A stretch of DNA of 58,315 nucleotides. Source: Mucidula mucida (lineage: Eukaryota > Basidiomycota > Agaricomycetes > Agaricales > Physalacriaceae). The position numbers and the translations under genes were made by a program. Shown here piece by piece: positions 21,190-33,461 of the stretch. How positions within the stretch are numbered: position 1 is the first letter of the stretch; each line of letters begins with the position of its first letter. Under the pieces are notes generated by a model. That model was given only the letters and a program-made list of their open reading frames with translations. It was not told the origin of the DNA and searched no databases. The DNA is taken from positions 1 to 58,315 of the forward strand of contig JADNYV010000223.1 in NCBI GenBank assembly GCA_015501055.1. The letters are read 5' to 3'.

Positions 21190-23126
21190 ATGTATGACTT
21201 CATGCAATCGACGTACTTCCATCTGCTGTGTTCCTTCTTTCTCCTTAGGCTCTTTTACCTCGTATTGTTCAGGCTGTACTTGCATCCACTGAGGTCGTTT
21301 CCTGGACCTCGCCTTGCAGCGATTACCGACTACTATCAAGCCTACTACGCGATTTGGCAGAATGGCATGTTTGCAAAGCACACCGAGGAATTACACCGCA
21401 TTTATGGTACCGTGATATTTCTATCTTCTATCTCACGCAAACTGATCGGCTGCGCACTTATTAAAGGACCGGTTGTTAGAGTGCGACCCAATGAAGTATG
21501 TTTGCCCATCTTCGGAAGAACGTTATCGCTGAAAAAAGCGCCACAGTTACATTTCCAGAGCCCAGAGGCCTACTTTGCTATCTACAGCCCCCACTCCGGA
21601 TTTACCAAGGATCCATTCTTTTATACCGGGGCTGTCGACGATTCCATCATTGGCGCCATCGACGTTCAGAAGCACAAGGTCCGACGAGACACTATCAGTC
21701 CGCTCTTCTCGCGACGTGCAATATTGAAGCTGGAGGATGTGGTCCAAGAAAAGGTCTGTATACTCAGTCGCTTATCAGCCTATACCCGTCCTGAAATAAT
21801 GTCTAGGTCGACTTGCTGATGCAACAAATTCGAGCTTATCGCGGCGCGCCTGTGAACCTCTTCCGTGGCTTCCACTCCCTCGCCATGGATGTCGTTACTA
21901 CTTATAGCTACGCGTACTCTTTCGGGGGGCTCACCACACCTGGTTTTAATCACCCTGTCCTGCACTCCATCCAGGCCATCACACCCGTTATAGCCGCGAG
22001 CAGATACTTCCCCTTCTTGCTTCTCATGAATCACCTTCCTCAGTGGCTCACTACCATGATGAACCCCACCATGAGAAGTCTGGTCGACTTGAGAAGCTTT
22101 CTTGGGGGGCAAATCGACACGATATTGGCGAATCCAGACAGTCTGACCGGTGCTGAGCACGAAACTATCTATCATCGTTTGATCACGCCGGAGTTGGTCA
22201 AGAGTGGGAAGGTGCCATCTAAGGAGGGACTCATTGATGAGGTGATTGGCTTTTACTCTCTATCGGCGCGTCCTAATTGGCTACTTACAGGCAGTGGTCT
22301 TGCTCGTCGCAGGAACGGATACTTCTAGTAACGCTATGACGATCGGTTTCTTTCATCTCTTGTCCAACCCAGCGATTATGAAGACTCTTCAATCCGAGTT
22401 ACAAGCTGCCTGGCCAGAGAAGGATATGCCATTCTCGTACGAAATGGCGGAGAAACTGCCTTATCTAGTGAGAGTGTCTATTCCAAGTTGTAGGGCACAT
22501 AGCGGCTGATTCATTCTCAAAAAAAGACTGGCGCCATTAAAGAGGCTCTTCGACTGAGCACAGGTGTACCAGTTGCTCTTCCGCGTGTTGTTCCTACCGC
22601 AACAATCATCGACGGAAGCCCGATTCCTGCCGGAGTACGTGAATTCTTTCAATGTCAAGCCTAAAGTCGATAGTGACGGTGTTGTAGACTGTCGTCGGCG
22701 TTGGTCAACCATTCGTACTGAAGAACCCCGACATATTTCCCGACCCCGATAACTTCAAACCGGAGAGGTGGATCGGTCCCGACGCTCAGAAGCTGGACAA
22801 GTACCTCGTCGCGTTTTCCAGAGGCCCCAGGATTTGTTTGGGCATAAAGTAAGTCACGGTGCACACCTAATTCCTCCAGAGGCTTGACTTGATTGGATCC
22901 ATTCTCGCAGTTTGGCATGGTGCGAACTCTATCTGACCTTTGCGAACTTGATGCGCAAGTTCGATATGCAACTATTCGAAACTAGGTGCCTCAGTTGTTT
23001 CATGTCGAAGCGCGCCCTTATTCACTGCGTTATAGTAAGGAAGATATGGCCTTCCGTGATTATATGATCCCAGTATGGACGGACCTGCGGCCATTGCAGG
23101 CTGTCGTTACGGATCGCGAGACCTAA
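21190..23126 (+). CDS. Cytochrome P450 monooxygenase
   Basis: Nine exons splice in frame to 499 residues: 21190-21406, 21467-21495, 21547-21753, 21807-22241, 22291-22467, 22527-22634, 22688-22848, 22911-22985 and 23036-23126. The N terminus has a membrane anchor (residues about 8-25), then the Pro-rich hinge FPGPRL. The I-helix is AGTDTSS, the K-helix ExxR is EALR, then PERW, and the haem-binding loop is [10 protein letters not shown] with the Cys ligand. All family landmarks are present, so it should be active in the ER membrane with a P450 reductase. The substrate is unknown. The MFS transporter lies tail to tail 588 bp away, which may hint at a shared substrate, but co-regulation is not shown. 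Confidence 0.93.
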
Positions 23127-23714
23127 ATCGACACGACGTCCTGGTGCGCAGTAAGGCGGGACAGAGCATTCGTCACGCTGGCTAGTGATTATTTTCGTAT
23201 TTCGTAGTTCACATGGCTGTACTCCGACTTCTCGTGCGATAAACTCTCAATACACTTCGTTCGTTCTTATCATCACATTGTTGGACAATCGCTTCTGGTA
23301 AAATGCTTGTAGCCACTATTAGTATTACGGAAATCGATGAGAAGGACGCCTCGGGAGTCTAGGCAAAGTCGTCTTCGACAAAGGTGACCGCCGATAGGCA
23401 ATATGATCAGGAGCATAGATGGCCCAAGGGAATTCGTAAAGAACGTCGTCGTACGGTAGCTGCCATAATGCAGAGGACTATAAGGTTCTCACCCCAGAAT
23501 CACGATGTCGTCAATGAAACTTTACTACATATGTGCACCAGTCTCCTCCAAATTTATATACCGCCACTACTTAGATGATGGTGGCAAGTGCCGTATTCGA
23601 ACCGAGCCGATCGCGCTTTCAGACAAAACTTCAGTGTCATTCACACCACCAGCGGAACAGCGCGCGGGTCATAAAATTACAGATACATGCATTTGATGCT
23701 ACAACGCCGTCCTC
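23127..23714. other. Convergent intergenic region
   Basis: This lies between the 3' ends of the P450 and MFS genes. No gene is seen. A GGTTCGAATAC word on the minus strand at about 23586-23600 resembles a tRNA B box but no tRNA folds around it. Confidence 0.5.
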
Positions 23715-26139
23715 TCAATAGACGTAGACGAACTGTAAAGCACGGTATCAGAATCCAGAAGATATCGATCGGTGAAATCAGTGGACGCACCTCATCGTTT
23801 TCACGATCCGTCAAGTCAAGGAAAGCGTTGCCACCAAGATGAGCGCCAGTCGTGCTTGACTCTAGCTTGCTGTCATCCATCTTTTCTTCCGCCTGCTGCG
23901 TGTACTTCTTGTCCATAGAGGCGTCGTGGATCTTCGCCGGTTTGCCGTTCTTGACACGTTCGCGCTCCTTGAGGCGGTTGAGAATAACGAAGTTGACGGT
24001 TTGAAGGCTGTTGTGGGACGAGATGAGAACAGCTGCATTCAAGCGTTCAGGGGAGCCTTACATCACGCAGACAAACAAAGCAATGAAAATGATCAACGTT
24101 GCTTTGAGACCCTTGTGGTAGAGCGGAGCATCGTCGTCGGTGTACAGGAGGGGCCCAATGATGTTACCAGCTGCAGCGGCACCGTTGAATCTGTGTAACG
24201 TCAAATTAGACGCTTTTCTTGAATTCTGTCACAAAATACTAACCCAGAGATTGAGATACTCCTCTTCGTCGATCCGGCGGTGTTCGCGGATAGCCACGAT
24301 ATGATCAAAGGGTTGGCGCCGAAGAGAAAAGCAAGCAGGTAGTAAGCGAAGAGGAGTAGACCCTGATTGTCGCGAGGAAGTGCTGCATGCAATCAGTAGC
24401 TGTTACGGACAAGCTAATCCCGATGTACTCACCCCATAGCATTGCAAGTCCGGCGATAACAGGGACAATGAACACGCAAATCGTGATGGACTTGTTCCGG
24501 AAGTGGTAAGTGCAGTACGAAGCCGCCCAAACGATGAGAATTTGGAGCGCTCCAAATGGCATGTTGAGGAGAGATGTCCGATATCTATCGTAGCCAAGGC
24601 CCTGCAGGACAAGAGGTCCGAAGACGGTGGTAACGGATGCCCCAACGCTGAAGACAAAATCAAGGTCAACAAGTGGTGACAAGTAGATCGCAGAACTAAC
24701 TTCAATAACAAGGTCATTCCGAAGAATACGTAGGTCTGAATCTCAAGTAACGCCTCCTTGACCTGGTACCATTTGTACGTGTTCGTGGCTGCAGTGCCGG
24801 TGTTGTTTGCACGAAGACGTTCTACACCCTTGTGTCGGTCTTCGGGTGTCAAGAAGCGAGCTTCACTGACAGAGTTGTCCAACCGCCAGTAGATGAAAGG
24901 ACCCGTGAGGACGGTGAGCTGAAATGGCATCAGTGGTGAAACAAGGATTGATCATAGAGCCTGCCTCACCAGACCGCAGAACAAAAACAAAATTTGGTAG
25001 TGATGAATGGCGGGGTTCGTGATAGAACCGAACCCATACGCGAATACAGACGCCATGATCGTACCCAGGCCGTTTGTACCATACCAAATAGCCACGCGAA
25101 GAGGTTGCTCAGCACGGCGATACCTGAAGCAAAAGTTAGGATGAGCTTAGGCTAATGATCAGCAACTTAACGAACCAGACAGCAGTCAAGATTGAGAACA
25201 AAGGCAGACACGCCGCTTCAAAGAGCCCAAGAAGGAAACGGCTTGCAGCAAGACCGCCGAAGCTTAGCGACCGGGATCAGTTTGTGTGCTCGAGAAAATA
25301 CGGTAAAATGTGCTCACTTTGTGCTAGCCGCAATACCACAGCAAGCACTGCAGTAAAAGTCAGTAAATGGCAATCAAACCCACCCCCGTCTACGTACATT
25401 CCCCAGCATGATACGATGACAGGCATCAAGTGGCGAGGCTTCACGCGGACCAGTAAGTAGCTGGAGAAAGGTTGCCATGCGAGCTGTGCGATAGCGTTGA
25501 GAGAACCTAGCGACAACAATATAGGGAGAACGCGATAACTAGAGGACGGTCACATACCAATGGTGGAGTACTGATCTATTCATGTGTCAGTACAATGAAA
25601 TCAAAGGAGACCATAGAGACTCACTGCCAACAAGATGCGCATCGGCTTTCAGTCCAAATGTTGCCGCGTAACCCAGAATGGTCTTGTCGAGACTGGTTGT
25701 GTGTTGAATTAAAGACCGAAAGCGTGTAAACGTGAAGATTTACATTTGTAACCAGTATACCTGAGGAACTGATTAGTGGAAGCGAACGAGGCGAATAGAC
25801 GGACATACCCAAGCTAACAGCTAGAAAAAGACGCCGGAAGAATTTTTAGTTCCGGCGGGGAAATACACGCAAGACACGCACAGGAAGGATGAACAGGTCA
25901 GTGCGCCTCAGGATTCTTTTGTTGTCTTCTTCAGTGACTTCGATACGCTCATCGCCGAACTGCCGGAAGGCTGGATCCGCCTTCTCGCTATGGAACGCGT
26001 CAGTTTGCTTGAGAAGGACGATAAAGGGAACATACGGAGAGACCTCCGCAACTAGTCCGTGTGTCGTATGCTCCACATGATGACTCTCCGACTTCTGAAC
26101 GTCTTCTTGTTGTATGGCGTCGTGCTTGTCTGTCATCAT
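23715..26139 (-). CDS. MFS transporter, allantoate/carboxylate permease type
   Basis: About fifteen short introns join into an intact protein of roughly 500 residues from ATG 26139 to TGA 23715-23717. The first part has a cytosolic N terminus and RRTDLFILP. A helix with LDKTILGYAATFGLK follows, then RFLLGLFEAACLPLF and WYRRAEQPLRVAIWYGTNG. The second half has PFGALQILIVWAASY, WLSANTAGSTKR and FNGAAAAGNIIGPLLY. These match the anion:cation symporter family (Dal5/Tna1-like) with twelve membrane helices and a long charged C-terminal tail. It should import an organic anion such as allantoate, nicotinate or a carboxylate at the plasma membrane. One junction near 24040 needs the acceptor inside CCCACAACAG. 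Substrate is not predictable. Confidence 0.88.
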
Positions 26140-26183
26140 GAACTCGGAAAGAGCACGAAGAATTCATCCGAATAGCGGTGTGA

Positions 26184-26190
26184 ATTTATA
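26184..26190 (-). promoter_or_regulatory. TATA-like element of the MFS gene
   Basis: The minus strand reads TATAAAT 45 bp upstream of the start codon at 26139. Confidence 0.4.
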
Positions 26191-27375
26191 AGAAAACACG
26201 TCCAGGGTCCGCTTGAAAGAAAGGGCTAGACATGATCCACACTCAATCTCTCAAGATGGAAATTGGATCAAGTTCTAACCCATTCTGGTAAGTTAGGGTC
26301 ACCCCGTGGGGTGCCTTCTGCAGAGCTCTGGTCAGATGTGGGGGCGCGTGGGGTACAGGGGCAAATACCAGCGATAACCGTCCATTACCACTCATTACCG
26401 TTCACAACTGGAGATGCACCAGCCGAGCGCTGTCTTGCGCTCCATAATCATTCCACCGCGTCATCTCGGAAATGGAGAATGGACCGTAATTTTACAAGTA
26501 TACTCGGAGCTTGTAGGCGAACTACGAGTCTGGTCGGTGGTCTTGCGCGTTAAATGATGGTCGGTCCTGAGGCATCTTCAAAATCTTAGCTTAGCCAAGT
26601 CAATGAAGGACAACGAGGCCGACGACGTACCTCACCACTTCGACCGTTTCCAACCGATGTGAGCATGGACGTCCCCGGTGGTTAGCAATGTCTCTTGGCA
26701 CCGGGTTGGGGATATTAATCAGCTTCTAGACGCGTCGCAGATGTACAATCAATAAAATTTCATGAACTGCTAACAACACGTTATTACACGAGTTGTTTGC
26801 ATATTATCGAGGCGTCCCGGACTGGCCCTACCGTAGAGTCCTAAAATACGGCTTGAGCTTGTCAGCTGCTATGTTGCATGACCGATTTTCGGACGGTTGT
26901 CCATGCTTTTTGCCCAACGACCCGGCCCGCTGGCGGTCACCAGATATTGTACAGAGAGGATTTTGAGCGAACGTTGTGGCAAAACATAAGTTCGGATTCA
27001 GGATACTCATTGAAGAGCTGAGTGGATAGTGGACGGAGCTTTGGCATTGTGGTGAGGAAGGAAAATACGATCGAAGCACGTGCTGTGCCGCCTTCGGTTA
27101 TAACCTAATTGGGCCAGCACCGATTTTGATGTCAACACTGGCAGACGACTTAAAGTCGTGTTACAGTAGGAAGGACTCTCTTCATAGACCTCACTCAATC
27201 TCAATCGGGTTACGACGCTAGTAAATGACAACTCATACGACGATGTCGATGGGAAGGAAACTGGATTGTGTCACTGATAAATGCTCTATCGTCTATAGAC
27301 ATTGATGGTTGAGGTACATTGGACAGCGTAAAGACTGTATTGTGAATAAATACATAATGCAATGCGTAACCGCCC
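26191..27375. other. No gene seen
   Basis: This is an AT-neutral intergenic stretch between the MFS promoter and the 3' end of the Pro-rich gene. Frames are short and lack splice-linked continuity. Confidence 0.5.
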
Positions 27376-27899
27376 TCAGTCCTCAGCGGTGGGAATGGGA
27401 GGAAGCGGTTTCGTGAAACGTGAACACTGCCGCTGTGTCTTGGTCACCTTGGGCGCTCGCATCTCTTTTGCGATTGAACACTTGCTCGCGGAGCGCTTCA
27501 AGTATTGAAAAGACGCCTTGAGTGTGACGGTCCGGCGCGGACGATCTTCCACGTCGCGAGGCGCGTCTTTGCGCGTGACTTGATGCTGAATTGGATGCAC
27601 GAACACGAAGGCTCTCGGTTCCGGAGCCACGATAGTGCTGTTGGAGCCGGACGTAGAGCGCGGACGAGGTGGAGTCTGAGGGGGTGGAGGGAATATGAAC
27701 GTGAGGTCCTCAATTGAGCGTGCCTCTGCGCCTGCGCGAATGTCGATGATTTCCAGATGAGCAGGCCACTCAGTCATAGAGACGGATCGACGGACAGTCT
27801 TAATATTCCTGGGTGAGCTACAGAAGTCAGTGCATGCATTTCTTTGTTGGAGGAAGGGAACGTAGCATACCGTTTGAATACACTGCGAAGACGATCCAT
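27376..27899 (-). CDS. Small Pro/Arg-rich hypothetical protein
   Basis: Two exons, 27871-27899 and 27376-27817, give 156 residues from an ATG in strong context (gccATGg). It begins MDRLRSVFKRSPRN and holds an IFPPPPQTPPRPRS run in the middle, then a basic C terminus ending KPLPPIPTAED. No membrane segment or known domain is visible. The minus-strand frame is open much further upstream to 28248 but without a coherent pattern. The small first exon resembles the cytosolic tail of some fungal membrane proteins, so this could also be the last exons of a longer gene. Confidence 0.5.
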
Positions 27900-29097
27900 G
27901 GCCACGCAGAAAAGATCGTGTTATCAAGGCGCAGAACTGAGTACACACGTTATATATCGGGAGGTACCACAGGCCATCATCAAGATCCTTTGTTGTTCGT
28001 GTCTTTGACAGACGGGGAATGCCATGACGTTCATTATCCTTTTGTTGGCAAGGTCTTGGGTCAAAGTAAATTAAAGATATAAAGACCAGAGACCAAGTGC
28101 GGGTACTGCTATGTCGTACATCGGGTATGTCCAAAGGCCGGCCACTTATGATGGAGGGTGAAAGACGGAAGAGGGAGAGACCGTTTGATTGAAAACTGGA
28201 TCGGCGGCGGTCCTTGTGACAGACATTGTTCTCACGGCCGTACCACATCCAAATTCCAAAAATGCAGAGTAAGCACTTTGAATGAGAAAAAGTGGTCTTG
28301 GAGAATGTTCAAAAGGCACTAGGCGGGCGACTTGTGAGTCCTGTCCAACCCGGCCTTAAGTCAATTCATGATAAGTTCTCTCCTCATTGGATTTACTGTC
28401 GACACGCCGTTGCCGTCGTCGTGTCATAAACACAATCAATCATGATGTACACCCGAAAAACTCGTACGCCACTGATCTCGTATTTCGTGAGCGAGGATGT
28501 TAGTGCGGTCGAGAGTGACAGCAAAGCAGTCATTTGGCCGGGAGTTGCTGTAACACTTGTAGAGGATTTACTCAGGTCATGCTTGGCACACTAGGACCAT
28601 TACCCCGTACTTACTCTCAGACCATCTCTCTTATTCTCTTATTTCTTTTCTAGTCTACTTAGTCTTCTTCTCATTGCTTTGACCATTCTCTTATTGTATA
28701 CAAAGACCATCGTATGTACTATACTTATACCCGACTTGTACAGTATGAATACCATCTCCGTTCTCCCCACTTGTCGTCTCATTGTACAGCCGAAGGGTAC
28801 CAAGTACTTACACACTATATGATAATGATCGGAACGTCGACTTCTGTGCGCCACCAAGCTTTGATACTCTGTTACTTATAAACGACATGGGAAATCGCCT
28901 CGTGGAGGACATGCTTTTGAACAGAGCCCACGCCGTCGCTGAAGCTTAGACTTCTCCTTCGTCACATTGGCATTCAATTCACCATGAAGAAGTCATTAAG
29001 AAAAATATAAATTGATGTTGTCTGTATAAAATGATATAGTACATTGCATGAGTAAGAATCCGTAGTTAATGTGCCTGATTCCAATCAAAATTCTACC
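27900..29097. other. No confident gene; possible solo LTR
   Basis: The stretch 28550-28880 starts TGTAACAC and is pyrimidine-rich like retroelement LTRs, with a TATAAAC near its end. I found no clear target-site duplication, so this is only a suspicion. The rest shows nothing. Confidence 0.3.
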
Positions 29098-31727
29098 TTA
29101 AGCCTCAACTTCCGACCAATCGCTCCCCGCATCGTCAACAACCTTCTTCTCCGAGTGTGGTATTGACAGAGTCTTATCATTAGACTTGACTGCGTCAACA
29201 AAAGGAGTAGGATGTGGATCCTCATCGTCCGAGTTACTCTCCGAGTCAGCTAGGTCAGATACATTGTCTTCAATGATGATCGAGTCCTCAAGAGCCTCCT
29301 CCGGTTCCTCAATGGTCGGTTCGTCGACAAAGGATGGGGTGGAAGTCTCTGAAGAGGACGACACATCATGTACTTCTTCCACGATAACTGGGACAGAGAC
29401 GTCGACTTCGGGAGAATGTGTCCCTTCTGCGAAGATGGGCGCCACCTCTGCCACAGGCCATTCTGATCGCACGGTGGGTGAAGAATCGACAGATTGGGCA
29501 TACGTAACGGGGGCGACATTTTCGGCAGGTGTGGCGACAGCGATGACTTCGGTGGGTGGCGAAACAGCGATGACTTCGGCGGGTGTGACGGAAACGGCGA
29601 CTTCAGCGGGCGAGGCGGCGACGGCGACTTCATCGGGTATGGCAGCGACTTCGGTGGGCGTATGAGGGACCTCTGTAGAGACTGACTCCTCAACAAGCTT
29701 CACAGCTTCCCTCTGCTTGGCATCCTTCGCCGTCTTGACCCTCCACCTCCCCTCGACCTCCCTCTCCAAATCCTCCAAAGCGCCCTCCACAAGTCCGACG
29801 ACCTCCTTTCTCTTCGCTCTCAACTCCTCGTGCCCAAAGCTCTCCACAGAATCCAACTTGGCCAGCAACCCGCTCAGCGCCTGCTCGTAGTAACGCAGAG
29901 GAGCATTGCGCGCCGTGTACGCGAGCCGCGAGGTGAGCGACTGCTCTGTATCCGAGGAGGCGGGCGAGCTGATGGGAGTAAAATCGAGGTGATCAGGGAA
30001 AGTGAACTCGTCGACGAGAGAGCGGTAGGCAGTTTCGACGCTGTTGACTGTCGCTAGTGATGTAGAAAGGTCTGAGGACGTAGTATCGTCGGGAGCGGAA
30101 GCCGGCTCGGCTCTCGCTTTGCCCTTGGACGAAGACATGTTGTTATCTGTAACGGTAGAGGGTATCGATGTCGAGGAACGGGCATCGGAAAGAGAGTTGA
30201 AGATAGCCTGGATGGTGTCCTTGACTTCGGTACTTTCGTCGCTGGCCAAACGAGCCTCCAACTGCTCTTTGAGAGAACTGACTGGAGACTTCAGGCGCTG
30301 GGGCTCAGACTGAGGCGCGACTGGCTTCTAAGAGAAACGAGTTAAAAAATGAATTAACAAAGAACACGAAGAAGTACTGACCGCCTGAGGAGTACACGTA
30401 GGTTGGGATGAAGAAGATTTAGTTCCTTCATTGGTATTGAAAGCCTTCACAGACACAGCGTCGCCAAATAGGCTCTTCAGGATCTGCTCAAGACCGGCAG
30501 CCGCGTCTGTAGAGGAGAACGAATCCATCGCAGGTTTCTCGGCCTCCTTTGCTTTTGAAGTCGGTGCCGTTGTGGAGGAAGAAGCGGGTCTGACTTCAAC
30601 GGGGACAAATTGAGTTTGAACCGGTTCTGTGGAGGACTTCTGGTAATATGGATCAGGATGAGAAAACATTGAAGAGCAAAAGAAGACGAACCATCTTCGT
30701 TTCGGGCATGCCTTGCGATGAAGAGGGTACGGGTGAACCCGCCTTGGCCTGAACTGAGTCGCTGAAGAGACTCTTCAAAATTTGTTCAAGTCTAACGGCA
30801 TTGTCGGTAGAAGATGCGTTTGACGATACAGTCGGTGCAGATGGTGCGGGCTTCTGGACTTCCTCCACAGAACGTGCAAGAGTGCAAGTCGTAGGTGCAG
30901 ACTGCACCTCGACCATTGTAGTCTGGGGAACATGGAGCGAGATCTGAGGGAACATAGCTTTCAGGGCCTGTTCAATAGCAGTGGTATGGGATTGAGCGGT
31001 GTCGACGGACGAGGGGATGGGATCTCGTCTAAGCTCCGGCGTCTGGGATGATGTATGAGGCTCGACCAAATGTCGCAAGATCTCCTCAACTGTTAGTTGA
31101 GGGTGCTGCGATGCCTGCGGTCGCGGAAGCATTCCATCATTTTGGATAGCCGGAATCTATGGATGCGTCAACGCGACACAAACGAATCGAATATAGATAT
31201 CTTACCTTGACCTTGGGAATCATGCAGGCGCGAGGATGCATAGATGTCGGCCTTGAAGCTTGAGTCTATAAATCGACAAAGGTAAGCTGTTATGAAGGGG
31301 GAAAAATGGAGTCGAGACTCACCCTCAAATTATTCAGCAGTCTAAGTCGATCCTGCTCCTTGCGCCGTTGCTCAAGTATAAATTCAAGCTGGGCACGCTG
31401 CTGGCGCTCCTTCTCGAGCTGAAGGGCCACCAAGGCGGCCTCTTCCTCCCTCTTGCGAAGGAGTTCCGCTTGGGCATGCTCCTCTTGTTGGAGTTGGAGA
31501 CGAAGCAAAGCAAGGCGGTCCGGTGCGCCATAGGAAGGCAGGGAGACTTGTTGTCGCTGGAGTTGAAGTTCCTCCAGGCGACGACGGAGGAGATGTTCCT
31601 CCTGTTCAATGGCCTCGGCGGCCAGAAATTCCTGCTCAGCTGCTTTAGCTTGAGCTAGAGCAGCGAGGTACTTGTCCCGAGGACTGGGTTGGGTGTATTG
31701 AGTGGGATAGTAAGATTGATTGAACAT
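29098..31727 (-). CDS. BAG-domain protein with internal repeats
   Basis: Five exons splice in frame to 805 residues: 31323-31727, 31206-31265, 30692-31156, 30382-30639 and 29098-30327. Residues 20-130 form a Glu/Gln/Arg-rich coiled coil. The middle has amphipathic units that recur across exons: IEQALKAMF, LEQILKSLFSD and LEQILKSLFGD. The BAG domain is in the last exon (about residues 470-560: AYRSLVDEF ... YYEQALSGLLAKLDSV ... RAKRKEVVGLVEGALEDLE). Then come six PTEV/PAEV repeats and an acidic tail. BAG domains bind the Hsp70 ATPase domain and promote nucleotide exchange, so this is likely an Hsp70 co-chaperone in the cytosol. An upstream in-frame GTG was rejected in favour of ATG 31727. Confidence 0.87.
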
Positions 31728-31769
31728 GGTGAATGAGATGTGAGATGGGATGGGCACCGTAGATGGCGG

Positions 31770-31777
31770 TATTTATA
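31770..31777 (-). promoter_or_regulatory. TATA-like element of the BAG gene
   Basis: The minus strand reads TATAAATA 43 bp upstream of the ATG at 31727. Confidence 0.4.
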
Positions 31778-32064
31778 CATTCTGGCAGTGTTGACGCGCG
31801 TACACAAAAGACAATGCGCGTCCCCACCACCATCTTCGAGTATGTTCCAGGACAAAGCTGTGAGTAAGCCTGACAAATGCCCGAAGCGGAATAAGCGCCT
31901 TTTGATCCGGGCCACGCAAATGTTCTCGTCTTCGCTATATTGGTCAGGAGTCCTAGATGGAATCCAAGACTGCGAATTGACGACAGTCTGCTGCTCGTTT
32001 GCTGCGTATGGATCTCCCAATGTAAGTTGTCACCTGGCCTCCAGCCTATATGAGAATCACATGT

Positions 32065-32217
32065 GTGCTTCCACATCACGATTACGGTTCATACTGGGTT
32101 CATATAGAAATGACTTAGTCTACAGCCGAAGATAGAGGATTCTGAAGCAGTGTTCCAAATTAAATCGATGTGTTCTCAGTGTTCTGTTCAACTTCAAGTC
32201 GCATCTCGATTGTTGAA
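32065..32217 (+). repeat. Diverged direct repeat, copy A
   Basis: Copy A shares an ordered series of words with 32578-32727: gtgcttc, ttcat, agaaatgact, tctgaag, gtgttccaaat, ctgttcaac and tctcgat. Divergence is considerable. The origin is unknown. Confidence 0.6.
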
Positions 32218-32577
32218 CCACCAAGCTAAGGACAACAAGTGAGACAAGAGAGACCGGTGGCAGTGTTACCGGGTGGTTTTTGGGCCGGCTGGGGAAAGGA
32301 CAATAGGCGAAACAGTTTCCACGGGTGGCGCCACACCCAGGGGGAAGCCGAACCGCTTCGCGCAGCAAAAAACTCAGGTGGAAGGCTGAACTGGACTTGG
32401 GCACAGATCCAGACAACCCATCACGTAAAGGTAGGAATAAAAGAGCAAGCGAGGTGATGGTAGCGAGCAGGACGCGCGATTTCCTAATTGGGCGTCCCCA
32501 AAAATCACATCTACAAGATCAGGAGACTCACTGAGACTTGCCTGGCAAAGCCTCTGAGGTTTTGTTCCCTCTGCGCG

Positions 32578-32727
32578 TCGTGCTTCTACATAACGAATAT
32601 GATTCATAGAGAAATGACTAAGAATCTGAAGATATGGTCTGTGTTCCAAATTTGTATGTTCATTCGACTCTCGGTGCTCTGTTCAACTCCACTTGAAGCG
32701 TCGCGTCTCGATCAGGTGACCAGTTGA
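32578..32727 (+). repeat. Diverged direct repeat, copy B
   Basis: Partner of 32065-32217, in the same orientation and about 510 bp downstream. It lies just before the CCCH pseudogene. Confidence 0.6.
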
Positions 32728-32833
32728 ATCAGATATATGACCCTGGACCGACTTGGAACTAGGCTTCGTACCACGACCTGTGGCTTGCCCTCTATCCAGG
32801 CTTATCTACTTACTGCACCTTTAATTTCCATTC

Positions 32834-33461
32834 ATTCCCAACAAACGCACCCTGGCGAAGCAGCGCCATCAAGCCGCCGTTGCAGCCGGGCTCACAGACA
32901 AAGAGTGGCAACCTCACAAGCGCGGTCCACGTCGAGGCAAGATACTCCGTGCCTGCGGTTACTTCAACCATGAGGCTGTATTATTTCCTGCGGCGATAAT
33001 CATGCACCCAACGCGGAAAGTATCCCTGATTCACGGTACGTCGCCTTGGTAAATGCGCTATCAAAAGTCACTGACTTTGGACACGTAGTGGCAAGAATGT
33101 CTGTTTTCACTTCATCATGGGCAACTGCAAGTTCTTGGGTGGCATCTGCCGTTATTCACATTCCCTCTGACATATCACGCCAACTAAAACTGCGATTGTG
33201 GAACTCTCTAAGCGGCGCCAGGAAGCGGGGAAGGAAACGACTGTGGAAGAAGTATGGGGGAAACTTCTTGTGCTGAAAGCTACTGGGGACGAGTCAGATG
33301 AGGGAAACGTCTATTTTCTCGCGAAGAGAAAGACTAAGAACGTATACCTCCTTGCTCTCATGGATCACGCTGGAGGATTCTCGGAAGAGGATATGGATAT
33401 TTTGGAGAAGAAGGGGCGAGTCCGTTTAAGCCAGAGGCTACGTCCACCTATGCCATCCTGA
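32834..33461 (+). pseudogene. CCCH zinc-finger protein, decayed
   Basis: The region reads as a CCCH zinc-finger gene with several lesions. The expected start is ATT at 32834-32836 followed by KRTLAKQRHQAAVAAGLTD. The first finger begins CGYFNHEA and continues in another frame (CGDNHAPNAE). After an intron ending at about 33088 the second finger is VCFHFIMGNCKF then ICRYSH (C-x7-C-x6-C-x3-H), followed by an in-frame TGA. The C-terminal part (QEAGKETTVEEVW ... DMDILEKKG) is open, but the tail shifts frame again. Two tandem CCCH fingers normally bind RNA. This copy should make no full protein. Confidence 0.7.

Noticed and set aside
23580..23680. tRNA-like B box GGTTCGAATAC on the minus strand
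   Set aside because: No T-stem pairing, no acceptor stem and no A box at the right distance.
28550..28880. Possible solo LTR
   Set aside because: It starts with TG and has pyrimidine-rich LTR-like sequence, but no target-site duplication or second copy in the window; kept only as a note.
29186..29665. Ser/Thr-rich plus-strand frame opposite the BAG gene
   Set aside because: It mirrors the PTEV/PAEV repeats and acidic tail on the other strand.
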